A stretch of 64,000 bases of DNA. Origin: Acinetobacter rongchengensis (GTDB lineage Bacteria; Pseudomonadota; Gammaproteobacteria; Pseudomonadales; Moraxellaceae). A model generated the notes under the pieces. That model made no database searches. It had not been told where the DNA came from and saw nothing but the letters and a program-made list of their open reading frames with translations. Shown in pieces: positions 29,384 to 37,617 of this stretch; within the stretch, counting starts at the first letter, position 1, and each line of letters starts with the position of its first letter. Both the position numbers and the translations under genes were made by a program. Location of the stretch: positions 59,847-123,846 of the forward strand of contig NZ_RAXT01000006.1 in the NCBI RefSeq assembly GCF_003611475.1, in the 5' to 3' direction.

Positions 29384-29995
29384 ATGACAAAAAAAACAGA
29401 ATTTGAACATGGTGGTGCGAGAGCAAATGCAGGACGTAAAGCACAATTTAATGAACCGACCAAAGTGATTCGTGTACCTGAATCACAAGCTGATTTTATT
29501 AAAAATTGGTTACTGAAAAATTTCAAAAATGGTGCATTAAGTGATTTAACATCGAATATTAAAATTCAAACAATTCGTCCAAATAACGATAAAATTTATC
29601 AAATTCCAATGGCAACAGAACGTGTTGCTGCTGGTGTGCCTTTTTCGGTACAAGATACGATTGATCAATCTTTGGATATGAATGAATTTCTGATTCGTAA
29701 TGAAAGCTCTACCTTTATTGTGAAAGCAAACTCATTATCTATGCTTGATGTGGGTATTGATATTGATGATCCATTGATCGTGGATCGTAGTATCACGGCT
29801 AAATCAGGAGATATTGTGATTGCACGTATTGATAATGATTTTACTGTTAAACGTTTAATGATTGATAAGCAATTTAATCCACCTAAAATTTGGTTAAAAG
29901 CGGAAAACCCTGAATATCAAAATATTTATATTGAAGAGGGGCAAGAAGTTGAAATTTGGGGGGTTGTGACCTACAACTTAAAACGCATGCGATAA
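29384..29995 (+). CDS. umuDAb: UmuDAb, LexA-like SOS regulator
   Basis: A self-cleaving S24-family protein that replaces LexA in Acinetobacter, which lacks it. From the ATG at 29384 (TAGGAT upstream) it is 203 residues, the published length. The cleavage site falls at A83-G84 (RVAAGVPF), with Ser119 in NSLSM and Lys156 in TVKRL, matching the catalytic positions reported for UmuDAb. The N-terminal 60-70 residues, absent from classical UmuD, carry the DNA-binding function. No umuC follows, consistent with a regulator rather than a polymerase subunit. Confidence 0.95.
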   Translation: MTKKTEFEHGGARANAGRKAQFNEPTKVIRVPESQADFIKNWLLKNFKNGALSDLTSNIKIQTIRPNNDKIYQIPMATERVAAGVPFSVQDTIDQSLDMNEFLIRNESSTFIVKANSLSMLDVGIDIDDPLIVDRSITAKSGDIVIARIDNDFTVKRLMIDKQFNPPKIWLKAENPEYQNIYIEEGQEVEIWGVVTYNLKRMR

Positions 29996-30329
29996 ATCAA
30001 CATAGCTTTGCTATGGTTATGATTTTAAGATGCATTTGAATAGTTCTTTTAATCAAGCGGTTTAAGCATGATTAGAGCAAACTTATCAGGTCTCGGCGTC
30101 ATTCAGACTTTTTGGCATTGGGATTGTCGTAATAATAAGGTAGTGAGCGAGGTTGATTAAATTAAGACTTTTGTTTGAAGTGTCATGCATGTATCCATAG
30201 CGTTTATTTAAACCAATCCTTTTAAAATGTTATTTGCATATCATTTAAAATAAAAAGTCATTGTGAAAACGAGAGAGTTTGTTAAAACTAAGTGTGGTTT
30301 AACCACTGAACAATAAAAGGATTTTAAGG
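29996..30329. other. Intergenic gap, 334 bp
   Basis: Starts with a weak terminator-like hairpin for umuDAb (ACATAGC/GCTATGG around TTT, 30000-30016, then TTATGATTTT). The remainder is AT-rich and shows no gene, tRNA or repeat found elsewhere in the window. It should contain the promoter of the aldolase gene. Confidence 0.5.
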
Positions 30330-31082
30330 ATGAAACGGCCTAAGCATATTCATAAGTCAGAATGGGAAGCACGTTGTCAATTGGCGGCATTGTACCGCTT
30401 AATTGCTTATTATCGGATGACTGATTTGATTGATACCCATATTAGTTTACGTGTTCCCGATGAGCCGAATCATTTTCTGATTAACCGATATGGGGTAACT
30501 TTTGATCAAATGACTGCTTCGGATTTAGTCAAAATTGATCATGAAGGCAATATCGTTGCAGATTATGACCAAGGGAAAATGGTGAATGTGGCAGGTTTTG
30601 TGATTCATTCAGCTTTGCACCATGCTAAAGAAGATATTCATTGCGTGATTCATACTCACACTGCTGATGGTATTGCAGTTTCTGCGCAGGAAAAAGGGTT
30701 ATTACCCTTATCACAACATGCACTTAAGTTTTATAACAATATTGCTTATCACGAATATGAAGGTATTGCGTTTTCCACGGAAGAACGAGCGCGTTTGGTC
30801 AATGATTTAGGTGATTTTCGTTGCATGATTTTACGAAATCATGGCTTATTAGCAACTGGAAACTCGATTGCACGTGCGTTCCATGAAATTTACTTTTTAG
30901 AGCGTGCTTGCCAAGTACAAATTAAAGCGATGAGTAGCTCGAATTTACATTACCCAAGTCAAGAAATTTGTGAATATACAGTGAAGCAATTTGAAAGTGA
31001 TGCAGCTGAACCGATTATTCAAACTGCTTGGAATGCAGCGTTATCACTAATTCAAAATCAGCAAAAAGATTATTGTCGTTAA
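30330..31082 (+). CDS. Class II aldolase/adducin family protein
   Basis: A 250-residue protein with the zinc-binding fold of fuculose/ribulose-phosphate aldolases. Metal ligands are visible in CVIHTHTADGIAV and further down in LRNHGLLATG. An early ISLRVPDEPNHFLINRYGVTFDQMTASDLVKID segment forms the substrate and phosphate pocket in relatives. Proteins of this subgroup act on varied aldol substrates, so no reaction is assigned. It stands alone, closed by a perfect terminator. Confidence 0.88.
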   Translation: MKRPKHIHKSEWEARCQLAALYRLIAYYRMTDLIDTHISLRVPDEPNHFLINRYGVTFDQMTASDLVKIDHEGNIVADYDQGKMVNVAGFVIHSALHHAKEDIHCVIHTHTADGIAVSAQEKGLLPLSQHALKFYNNIAYHEYEGIAFSTEERARLVNDLGDFRCMILRNHGLLATGNSIARAFHEIYFLERACQVQIKAMSSSNLHYPSQEICEYTVKQFESDAAEPIIQTAWNAALSLIQNQQKDYCR

Positions 31083-31106
31083 GGTAGTTTTGATTCTCGA
31101 TAAAAA

Positions 31107-31137
31107 ACCCTCTGTATTGCTAATACAGAGGATTTTC
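31107..31137. terminator. Perfect-stem terminator after the aldolase gene
   Basis: CCTCTGTATT (31109-31118) and AATACAGAGG (31122-31131) form a 10-bp stem with a GCT loop. T-rich sequence follows on the plus strand and a run of A precedes it, so it could also stop minus-strand transcripts from the pirin gene. Confidence 0.9.
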
Positions 31138-31150
31138 GTGTTTAAGGTAA

Positions 31151-31494
31151 CGTCAGTTTGGGATAAACTTTGATGTAACGATGAACTTGAAGCATATATG
31201 CCACAAGGTCTTGCACTTCGATTGAAATATATTTCAATCTTGTTCAGGTTCGACCTGAGAGGAACTATCTCGCAAGGCTTTCGGGATGAGTGGCACTGCC
31301 ACGCAAGGGCAAAACCTGAGCTGTGATTAAAGCAGCGCAAGAGTCACCAACTCGACAGATACTATCAAGTACCTAATATATCGCAAAAACAGTACATTAC
31401 AGCTCTTGCGGAATATATTCCTCATGCCTCGAACAATGCGACTGACGTTTCCGCGTATCATACAGTTGGAAACATATCTTATCCAGAACTCAGG
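31151..31494 (+). mobile_element. MITE-like element, family B, copy 1 (about 344 bp)
   Basis: A non-coding element flanked by the 9-bp direct repeat TTAAGGTAA (31142-31150 and 31495-31503). Its ends are imperfect inverted repeats: CGTCAGTTTGGGATAA at the left matches the reverse complement of the right end (CCTGAGTTCTGGATAA) at 12 of 16 positions. An inner pair, AACGTCAGT near the left end and ACTGACGTT at 31441-31449, and a perfect 20-bp palindrome at 31220-31239 are also present. The second copy is inverted at 40196-40529. It ends next to the pirin stop codon. Confidence 0.8.
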
Positions 31495-31504
31495 TTAAGG
31501 TAAA

Positions 31505-32194
31505 TTAGTTGGTTAAATCAAACCAAATAAATTGACTATTTTCATTGGCTGAAAGGGTTGCATCTTCATCAAATAGATAAGCATCACCTGCTTTAACAGT
31601 TTGGCCCGCAATATCAATTTCACCTTCAATCACATGAACATAGTTAAACATTTGAGTCGCTTTAACTTCAAGGGTATGACCTTTTTCTAAATAAGCTGCT
31701 TTGATTTCTGCATTTTGACGAATATGCATCGGCGCATTGTCGTTTGGGCCAGCAATCAAAAGCCATTCATTTGGTGCTTTTTTAGGATCACGTTCAATTT
31801 GTTGATAGTTAGGTTCAGCATCTTTAACGTTTGGAATCACCCAAATTTGTAAAAGATGAACCGCTTTATCCCCTTGGTTCATTTCACTGTGTCGTACACC
31901 TGTACCAGCGCTCATCAATTGCCATTCACCTGCATTGATATGACCTTCATTCCCCATGCTGTCTTTATGAGAAATCGTACCATCCAGTACACATGTTAAG
32001 ATTTCCATGTTGTCGTGTGGGTGAGTACCAAAACCATTATGTCCAGCGATGGTGTCGTCATTGATGACACGTAACGAACCAACACCCATATATTTTGGAT
32101 CATACCAGCTACCAAAAGAGAAACTGTGTTTGGTGTCTAGCCAGCCTGCTTGTACATGTCCACGATCTTCACTACGATGTAAGAATGTATTCAT
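31505..32194 (-). CDS. Pirin family protein (YhhW-like)
   Basis: A 229-residue bicupin of the pirin family. The N-terminal domain carries the metal-binding set in HPHDNMEILTCVLDGTISHKDSMGN and the conserved GEWQLMSAGTGVRHSEMN block. YhhW-type pirins have quercetinase activity in vitro, but the physiological role is open. The gene is monocistronic, and the family B element lies directly behind its stop codon. Confidence 0.93.
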   Translation of the reverse strand: MNTFLHRSEDRGHVQAGWLDTKHSFSFGSWYDPKYMGVGSLRVINDDTIAGHNGFGTHPHDNMEILTCVLDGTISHKDSMGNEGHINAGEWQLMSAGTGVRHSEMNQGDKAVHLLQIWVIPNVKDAEPNYQQIERDPKKAPNEWLLIAGPNDNAPMHIRQNAEIKAAYLEKGHTLEVKATQMFNYVHVIEGEIDIAGQTVKAGDAYLFDEDATLSANENSQFIWFDLTN

Positions 32195-32362
32195 TTCAAA
32201 TCTCCAAATTTTTCTTTTTAACTTGAGAGTATATTAATCCTTCGCTATATCGCTTTAAACATTAAACCAGCAACGTATTGTTGTATATTTGGAACGATGA
32301 TTTAAAAATTGTGTAAGCGTTGTAAATCTTCCTAAACTCGACTTGTATAAATAAATCTTTTT

Positions 32363-33232
32363 TTAAATTTTTAGTACATCTAAAATGGCTTGAATAGCAG
32401 GCAAAGCATTGTGTGGGATGGAGATTGCTTGATTGGTCGCTAAATCATATTCTCTAGGATTAATTCGAATGAATGATGGTGCAAATCTTTCTCCAAAATT
32501 TCGAACGGTTGGAATTGCAGTTCCAGCACCTATTTCAATGACTATTGGTCGGCGATATTGCTTTAACCAGCGTTCTAAGTTCTGTCTTTGTTGATGGTTT
32601 CTGTGACTGAGCCAATCGTAGTCATCAAACATGAGAATATTGGGTCTAGCTAGGCCTGAGCAATAAGGGCATTGTGGTAATTCACCACGCCATTCACAGC
32701 GGAGCTGGTCAATTTGTGGCTGAATTTGATAGGCTGTCCAAATTTTACTTTCACAACTTTCTAAGCATTGTAAATAATGAATTGAGCCGTGGCATTCATA
32801 AATCAAATTTTCATCAAATCCTGCTTTTTGAAATTGACCATCGACATTTGAAGTGAAAATAAAATAGGGAAGTTGTAAGCTTCCACTTAACTTTTTCAAT
32901 AATTGAAAGCCTAGATGTGGTGTAGTTTTCCGATATAGCTGTAGACGATGGCCATAGAACCCCCAAGCAAGCTTTGGTGTATTCCAAAATGCTGCCGGAT
33001 TTGCGATTGACGTAAAATCGATACGTTGTTTGCCAAGTTCAGGATAGGCCTGCCACATGCCTTGATTACCACGAAAATCGGGCAATCCAGAATCAATCCC
33101 CATACCTGCACCTGCTGTGATGAGTAAAGCATCGGCGCTTGAAAACACTTTTTTTATTTTAGATATTTGTGGTGTATTGAGTATTGTCATGTGGCTAAGA
33201 GTAGAACTCTGTATTCTTAATAAATAGAGCAT
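32363..33232 (-). CDS. Sir2 family NAD-dependent deacylase
   Basis: A sirtuin-like protein of 275-289 residues; starts at 33232 or 33190 are both possible and neither has a clear ribosome site. The NAD-binding motif is GAGMGIDSGLPDFRG, then FTSNVDGQFQKAGF, the catalytic His in YECHGSIHYLQC and a zinc site from two cysteine pairs (LQCLESC and CPYC). A long helical insert lies between the NAD motif and the catalytic region. This divergent sirtuin class is often found in Proteobacteria; its substrate is unknown. Confidence 0.88.
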   Translation of the reverse strand: MLYLLRIQSSTLSHMTILNTPQISKIKKVFSSADALLITAGAGMGIDSGLPDFRGNQGMWQAYPELGKQRIDFTSIANPAAFWNTPKLAWGFYGHRLQLYRKTTPHLGFQLLKKLSGSLQLPYFIFTSNVDGQFQKAGFDENLIYECHGSIHYLQCLESCESKIWTAYQIQPQIDQLRCEWRGELPQCPYCSGLARPNILMFDDYDWLSHRNHQQRQNLERWLKQYRRPIVIEIGAGTAIPTVRNFGERFAPSFIRINPREYDLATNQAISIPHNALPAIQAILDVLKI

Positions 33233-33240
33233 TTTAAATC

Positions 33241-33271
33241 AAAAAACCAGTGCATTGAACACTGGTTTTTT
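33241..33271. terminator. Bidirectional terminator between ldtJ and sir2
   Basis: AACCAGTG (33245-33252) and CACTGGTT (33260-33267) with T runs on both strands. It follows the ldtJ stop on the minus strand by about 30 bp. Confidence 0.9.
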
Positions 33272-33300
33272 GATATTAGTGAATACTTAATTCCGAATGA

Positions 33301-34542
33301 TCATTCTAAGAATTTAACAGTAACACCTGATTTCACTTTTTTACCAAGGTCATTGGCATCCCAGTTGGTTAAACGGATACAACCATGTGAAGCCGTTTTA
33401 GAGATTGCTGATGGGTTTGGTGTACCGTGAATACCAAATGATTTTTTGCTTAAACCAATCCAAATATTACCTACAGGAGCATTTGGACCTGGTGGTAATG
33501 AGAGTGGTTTGAGGTTTTTACCTTGAATAAAGTTACTTGGTGAATAACTGTACCAAGGGTTTGGTGCAACGCCAGTTACTTTATATGTACCTGTTGGCGA
33601 TGGGGTATCTGAGCTACCAATCGTTGCAGGGAAAGAGCCGACCATCTGATTTTGTGCATTAAACAAATAAAGCTGTTTCGCCCCTTTATGCGCCACGATC
33701 AGATGAATATTTTCAGGAAGCTCATTGCGAATATTGGTCACAATGATTTTTTCGCCAGCTTTTTTAAAGGTCGCTTTAGGATTTAATTTCTTGAGGAAAT
33801 CTTCATCCATGTGGAATTTTTCACCTAACATTTCAGTGACACGCGTGTAATACAAGCCTTTCATTTTTGCTTGTAAAGCATAATCATGTGGAATTGATGC
33901 TGCGTATGGCCCTTTCAAATCTGCGTCTGTAATGGTGTATTCAATATAAGCAGGTTTATTGCCTTGTTTAGCAACCAGTGCATCCCAAGTTTCTTGTGTT
34001 AATTCACCTGTTGGTTTTAAGCCATTGATTTGCTGAAATGATGCAACCGCTTTTAAGGTGTTCATTCCACTTGTACCATCAATCGCACCTGGTGAAGCAT
34101 GCGCATTATTTAACATCACATGTGCACGTGCGTAGACAGGGAACTGACCTTTGCCAATATTTTCATACCACTGCGCATTGTTTAGACCATCGAGTGTCCA
34201 AGAGGCTTTGGGTGCATTTGGATTTGACGGTGTTGTTGTTGCCGCAGCAGGTGTTGTAGGTGCAGTTGGAGCAGAAGCAATATCGGCAGTTTTAGATTCT
34301 GTTTTTTCTAAATTTTGCAGTGTATTGGCAGCTTGGTCTAACTCTTGTTGCTCTTGCTGCGAAATCTGAGCTTCAGCAGAAGAGACTGCTGATGAATCAA
34401 TTGCTAAAGGATCGATTGGATCTTCGACTGGAGTCGTAACAACTTTTGTAGGATTTAGAGGTTGCTCAGTTGTAGAAGCTGCAAATGCTGTACCAGTAAG
34501 TATACAGCTTAAACTCAAAGCAAGAATTGAGCGAACGAACAT
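33301..34542 (-). CDS. ldtJ: Periplasmic L,D-transpeptidase (LdtJ-like)
   Basis: Makes 3-3 peptidoglycan crosslinks or attaches amino acids to stem peptides in the periplasm. From the ATG at 34542 (AAGG upstream) it has 413 residues: a signal peptide (about 1-22), a low-complexity Ala/Thr/Pro linker, a peptidoglycan-binding domain around residues 130-180 (SGMNTLKAVASFQQINGL), a LysM-like stretch and a YkuD domain ending in SHGCIRLTNWDA, with the catalytic Cys near residue 388. That position agrees with the LdtJ described in Acinetobacter baumannii. Confidence 0.88.
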   Translation of the reverse strand: MFVRSILALSLSCILTGTAFAASTTEQPLNPTKVVTTPVEDPIDPLAIDSSAVSSAEAQISQQEQQELDQAANTLQNLEKTESKTADIASAPTAPTTPAAATTTPSNPNAPKASWTLDGLNNAQWYENIGKGQFPVYARAHVMLNNAHASPGAIDGTSGMNTLKAVASFQQINGLKPTGELTQETWDALVAKQGNKPAYIEYTITDADLKGPYAASIPHDYALQAKMKGLYYTRVTEMLGEKFHMDEDFLKKLNPKATFKKAGEKIIVTNIRNELPENIHLIVAHKGAKQLYLFNAQNQMVGSFPATIGSSDTPSPTGTYKVTGVAPNPWYSYSPSNFIQGKNLKPLSLPPGPNAPVGNIWIGLSKKSFGIHGTPNPSAISKTASHGCIRLTNWDANDLGKKVKSGVTVKFLE

Positions 34543-34816
34543 GTAATTCAACCTTAAGAATTATTCATATTGATTACTAAAATATCTTGGCAAGTATTAC
34601 AGAAATTACATATAGATGCAGTACTTGTTTTGTTTCAATCATTTTTTTCTATGAAGAAATATTGTATAAAGCATTTTTGTTTTATTTTGGTATTTTTTAA
34701 AATTATAACGATGGTGTAGATTCAACGTATAGATTGAAATTTTTACTTAGAAATTATTAAATTTGAAGCCTTTTTGTTATGATGGGGCGACTTTAATTTT
34801 TGGAATGGGAAAGTAA

Positions 34817-35890
34817 ATGACGACTTTAAAAAATGATCGTTTTCTACGTGCCTTATTGCGTGAACCTGTAGATACCACACCAGTATGGATGATGCGTCAA
34901 GCAGGACGTTATTTACCAGAATATCGTGAAACGCGAGCTAAAGCAGGTGATTTTCTTTCTCTTTGCAAAAATACAGAATTTGCTTGTGAAGTGACTTTAC
35001 AGCCTTTACGTCGTTATGAATTAGATGCTGCGATTTTGTTCTCAGACATTCTCACCGTTCCAGATGCTTTGGGTCTAGGTCTATATTTTGAAACAGGTGA
35101 AGGTCCAAAATTTCATAAAACTGTTCGAACAGAACAGGATGTTGCGAATCTTCCAAAATTCGATGCGAAATCAGATTTATCTTATGTCATGAATGCGGTA
35201 TCGACCATTCGTTCTGCATTGGGTGGACAAGTTCCATTGATTGGTTTCTCGGGAAGTCCTTGGACGTTGGCCACCTATATGGTTGAAGGTGGTTCGAGTA
35301 AGGATTTTCGTTTTACGAAACAGATGATGTATGCGCAACCTGAAGTACTACATGCATTATTGGATCGACTTGCGGATGCGGTTATTGATTATTTAAATGC
35401 GCAAATTGATGCAGGTGCGCAAGCTGTACAGATTTTTGATAGTTGGGGTGGGGCATTGGCTCACCGTGAGTATTTAGAATTTTCTTTAAAATACATGCAA
35501 AAAATTGTAGCTGGCCTAAAGCGTGAAAATGAAGGACGAAAAGTTCCTGTTATTTTATTCACTAAAGGTGGCGGTCAATGGCTTGAGCCAATGATTGCAA
35601 CAGGTGCGGATGCATTTGGTTTAGATTGGACGACATCATTAAATGTCGCTCGCCAAACTGTAAATGGTCGTGCGGCTTTACAAGGAAATTTAGATCCTGC
35701 AACGCTTTATGGTTCTGCAACGACCATTGAAAATGCCACCAAAGCTATGCTTGATGATGCTTATGCCAATGGCGAAAAAACAGGTTATGTGGCAAATTTA
35801 GGTCATGGTATTACCCAATGGGTCGATCCAACAAATCCGAAAGCTTTCATTGATACGGTTCATGAATATAGTGCCAAGTATTTGGGCTAA
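34817..35890 (+). CDS. hemE: Uroporphyrinogen decarboxylase HemE
   Basis: Cytoplasmic enzyme that removes four acetate carboxyls from uroporphyrinogen III to give coproporphyrinogen III in haem synthesis. The 357-residue chain has both signatures: [16 protein letters not shown] near the N-terminus and [17 protein letters not shown] in the middle, with the catalytic Asp in [14 protein letters not shown]. The preceding 270 bp is AT-rich and separates it from the divergent ldtJ gene. DUF817 follows by 14 bp and may share the transcript. Confidence 0.97.
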   Translation: MTTLKNDRFLRALLREPVDTTPVWMMRQAGRYLPEYRETRAKAGDFLSLCKNTEFACEVTLQPLRRYELDAAILFSDILTVPDALGLGLYFETGEGPKFHKTVRTEQDVANLPKFDAKSDLSYVMNAVSTIRSALGGQVPLIGFSGSPWTLATYMVEGGSSKDFRFTKQMMYAQPEVLHALLDRLADAVIDYLNAQIDAGAQAVQIFDSWGGALAHREYLEFSLKYMQKIVAGLKRENEGRKVPVILFTKGGGQWLEPMIATGADAFGLDWTTSLNVARQTVNGRAALQGNLDPATLYGSATTIENATKAMLDDAYANGEKTGYVANLGHGITQWVDPTNPKAFIDTVHEYSAKYLG

Positions 35891-35904
35891 GTTTTAATTT
35901 TGTC

Positions 35905-36711
35905 ATGATCTATTTAAAATCATTATTTGAGTTTTTATATAAGGCAGCCTCAGCTGCCTTATTTGGTATTTTATTACTGATCGCTTTTGTTGCAACAGCA
36001 CGTATGGGGAGCCATGAGTTTTATGGTTTGTTTCGCTATGACTATTTATTGTTTTATGCCTTAATTATCCAAGTTTGTTTGTTGTATTTAAAATTAGAAT
36101 CATGGGCTGAAGCCAAGGTGATTGCCTTATTTCATATCATGGCTATGGGGATGGAATTGTTCCTCACCCATCCGCAAATCGCTTCTTGGCAATATCCACA
36201 ACCTGCTGTATTTAAAATCATGACGGTACCGCTATTTGCAGGATTTATGTATTCAGCAGTAGGAAGTTTTTTTGCACGATCATTACGTTTATATCAGGTT
36301 TCATTCGTAAATTTGCCTCGTTTTGCCAATATGCTCAGTTTGGCGGTATTGTCTTATATTAATTTTATGAGCAAATTTTTTATTCCAGATTTCCGCAACA
36401 TACTTTTTTTGTGGAGTGTGATGATATTTTGGAAAACAAAAATTCGTTTTGAGTTATACCATCATCATTTTCAACTGCCGATGCTCCCCATTTTATTCAT
36501 TTTGGCATTTATCATCTGGATTGCAGAAAACATCAGTACATTTTATAAAATTTGGCTTTATCCGAGTCAAGTCGATGCATGGCATATGGTAGGGTGGGGA
36601 AAATTAGGTTCTTGGTATTTATTGCTATTATTAAGTTTAGTGCTTGTTTTAAAAATCCTTGGCAAAAGAAATAGCAATGGAAATTGGTTACTCATTGAGA
36701 ACAAAAAATAG
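35905..36711 (+). CDS. DUF817 multi-pass membrane protein
   Basis: A 268-residue integral membrane protein with about seven to eight hydrophobic segments, beginning LFGILLLIAFVATARM and ending WYLLLLLSLVLVLKIL. The pattern and the VPLFAGFMYSAVGSFFARSLRL stretch fit DUF817, a family without known function. It starts 14 bp after hemE. A perfect 8-bp GC-rich hairpin sits within its first 20 codons, which may reduce read-through from hemE. Confidence 0.82.
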   Translation: MIYLKSLFEFLYKAASAALFGILLLIAFVATARMGSHEFYGLFRYDYLLFYALIIQVCLLYLKLESWAEAKVIALFHIMAMGMELFLTHPQIASWQYPQPAVFKIMTVPLFAGFMYSAVGSFFARSLRLYQVSFVNLPRFANMLSLAVLSYINFMSKFFIPDFRNILFLWSVMIFWKTKIRFELYHHHFQLPMLPILFILAFIIWIAENISTFYKIWLYPSQVDAWHMVGWGKLGSWYLLLLLSLVLVLKILGKRNSNGNWLLIENKK

Positions 36712-36843
36712 TCACTTAATTGTCATATTTTGATTTGCTTATCTATATTTATGTGATAAATCTGTATGGGTGTAATTTAATCTACACAAAACGGAATATA
36801 ACAATTTACATATGTCACATATGGATAATTTCTGGAGAATTAT

Positions 36844-37314
36844 ATGTTAAAAAAAATCGCTTTAGCTGCTGTATTAGCCGCTGGTTCTAGTGTTGCAATG
36901 GCTGATCCAGATGTAGGGTGTGGTGTCGGTTCACAAATTTGGGCAGGTCAATCAGGTAAAATTCCCAAAATTTTAGCAGCGACAACCAATGGTCTTTTCA
37001 CAAACCAGTTAATCGGTATTACTTTTGGTACATTGGGGTGTAATGGGAATGGTAAAGTCACTGCTCAAGTGGTTACATTCACCAATGAAAATTCAGAATC
37101 ACTTGCGCGTGATATGGCTGTAGGTCAAGGGGAAAGCTTAAATGTTCTTGCTTCTTTATTGAATGTTAAAGAAGCTGATAAGGCACATTTCTTTGCTGTG
37201 ACCAAGTCGAATTTTTCACATATCTATTCAGCAGATAATCAAAACTCTCTACAAGTTTTAGCATCACTTCAAGATGTGATGGCAAAAGATGCAGTATTAA
37301 AAGCATACGTGTAA
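36844..37314 (+). CDS. DUF3015 periplasmic protein
   Basis: A 156-residue secreted protein: the signal peptide ends at AMA-DPD (about residue 21). The mature part starts DVGCGVGSQIWAGQSGKIPKILAATTNG and has a second Cys in GTLGCNGNG, the DUF3015 pattern. These proteins are common in Acinetobacter and relatives; the role is unknown. GGAG is upstream of the ATG. Its terminator is interrupted by the second family A element. Confidence 0.85.
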   Translation: MLKKIALAAVLAAGSSVAMADPDVGCGVGSQIWAGQSGKIPKILAATTNGLFTNQLIGITFGTLGCNGNGKVTAQVVTFTNENSESLARDMAVGQGESLNVLASLLNVKEADKAHFFAVTKSNFSHIYSADNQNSLQVLASLQDVMAKDAVLKAYV

Positions 37315-37323
37315 TGGTTTACT

Positions 37324-37560
37324 AGCCCTGTCTTTGATTAGAGTTGATCAGTTAATCGTCATTTAATGATGACTCATCTATGAATCTCCCCTAACTCTGA
37401 GTCATTTATGGCGCAAGGAAAAAGAGGGGAGAACTATCGAGAATTTAAAATAATTTTAGATTCCTTGCGTAGTAGTGCTGCCCATCCCTCCTTTATCAAA
37501 GGAGGGGGGCGGATTTAAAATGCTTAAATGACTTACATTTGTCTTTGACAGGGCTTTTAT
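37324..37560 (+). terminator. DUF3015 gene terminator split by an inserted element
   Basis: AGCCCTGTC (37324-37332) and GACAGGGCT (37547-37555, followed by TTTATTTT) would form a 9-bp stem with a TTT loop if the 202 bp between them were removed together with one copy of TGTCTTTGA. That 9-mer lies on both sides of the insert (37329-37337 and 37540-37548). As it stands, the downstream half can form only a 4-bp TGTC/GACA hairpin. Confidence 0.8.
37338..37539 (-). mobile_element. MITE-like element, family A, copy 2 (202 bp)
   Basis: Aligned by eye to the reverse complement of 20078-20266 over nearly its whole length, including TTAAGCATTTT at one end, CCTCCTTTGATAAAGGAGG, the TCTAAAATTATTTTAAATTCTC stretch, TTGCGCCATA and TTAACT near the other end. 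The end hairpin GTCAT/ATGAC takes the place of AGTAA/TTACT in copy 1, a paired change. The element is flanked by the 9-bp direct repeat TGTCTTTGA. It encodes no protein. Confidence 0.8.
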
Positions 37561-37617
37561 TTTATATCTGTGATAAAAATCATAAATTTGCTTAGTTTTT
37601 TAATATTGAAATTGTGA

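Noticed and set aside
31047..31340. 97-codon minus-strand frame in the family B element
   Set aside because: It spans the aldolase terminator and half of the element and is broken in the second copy, so it is not a transposase remnant.
36712..36843. Riboswitch or other regulatory RNA before the DUF3015 gene
   Set aside because: Only a promoter-like AT-rich stretch and a GGAG ribosome site are seen; no conserved fold recognised.
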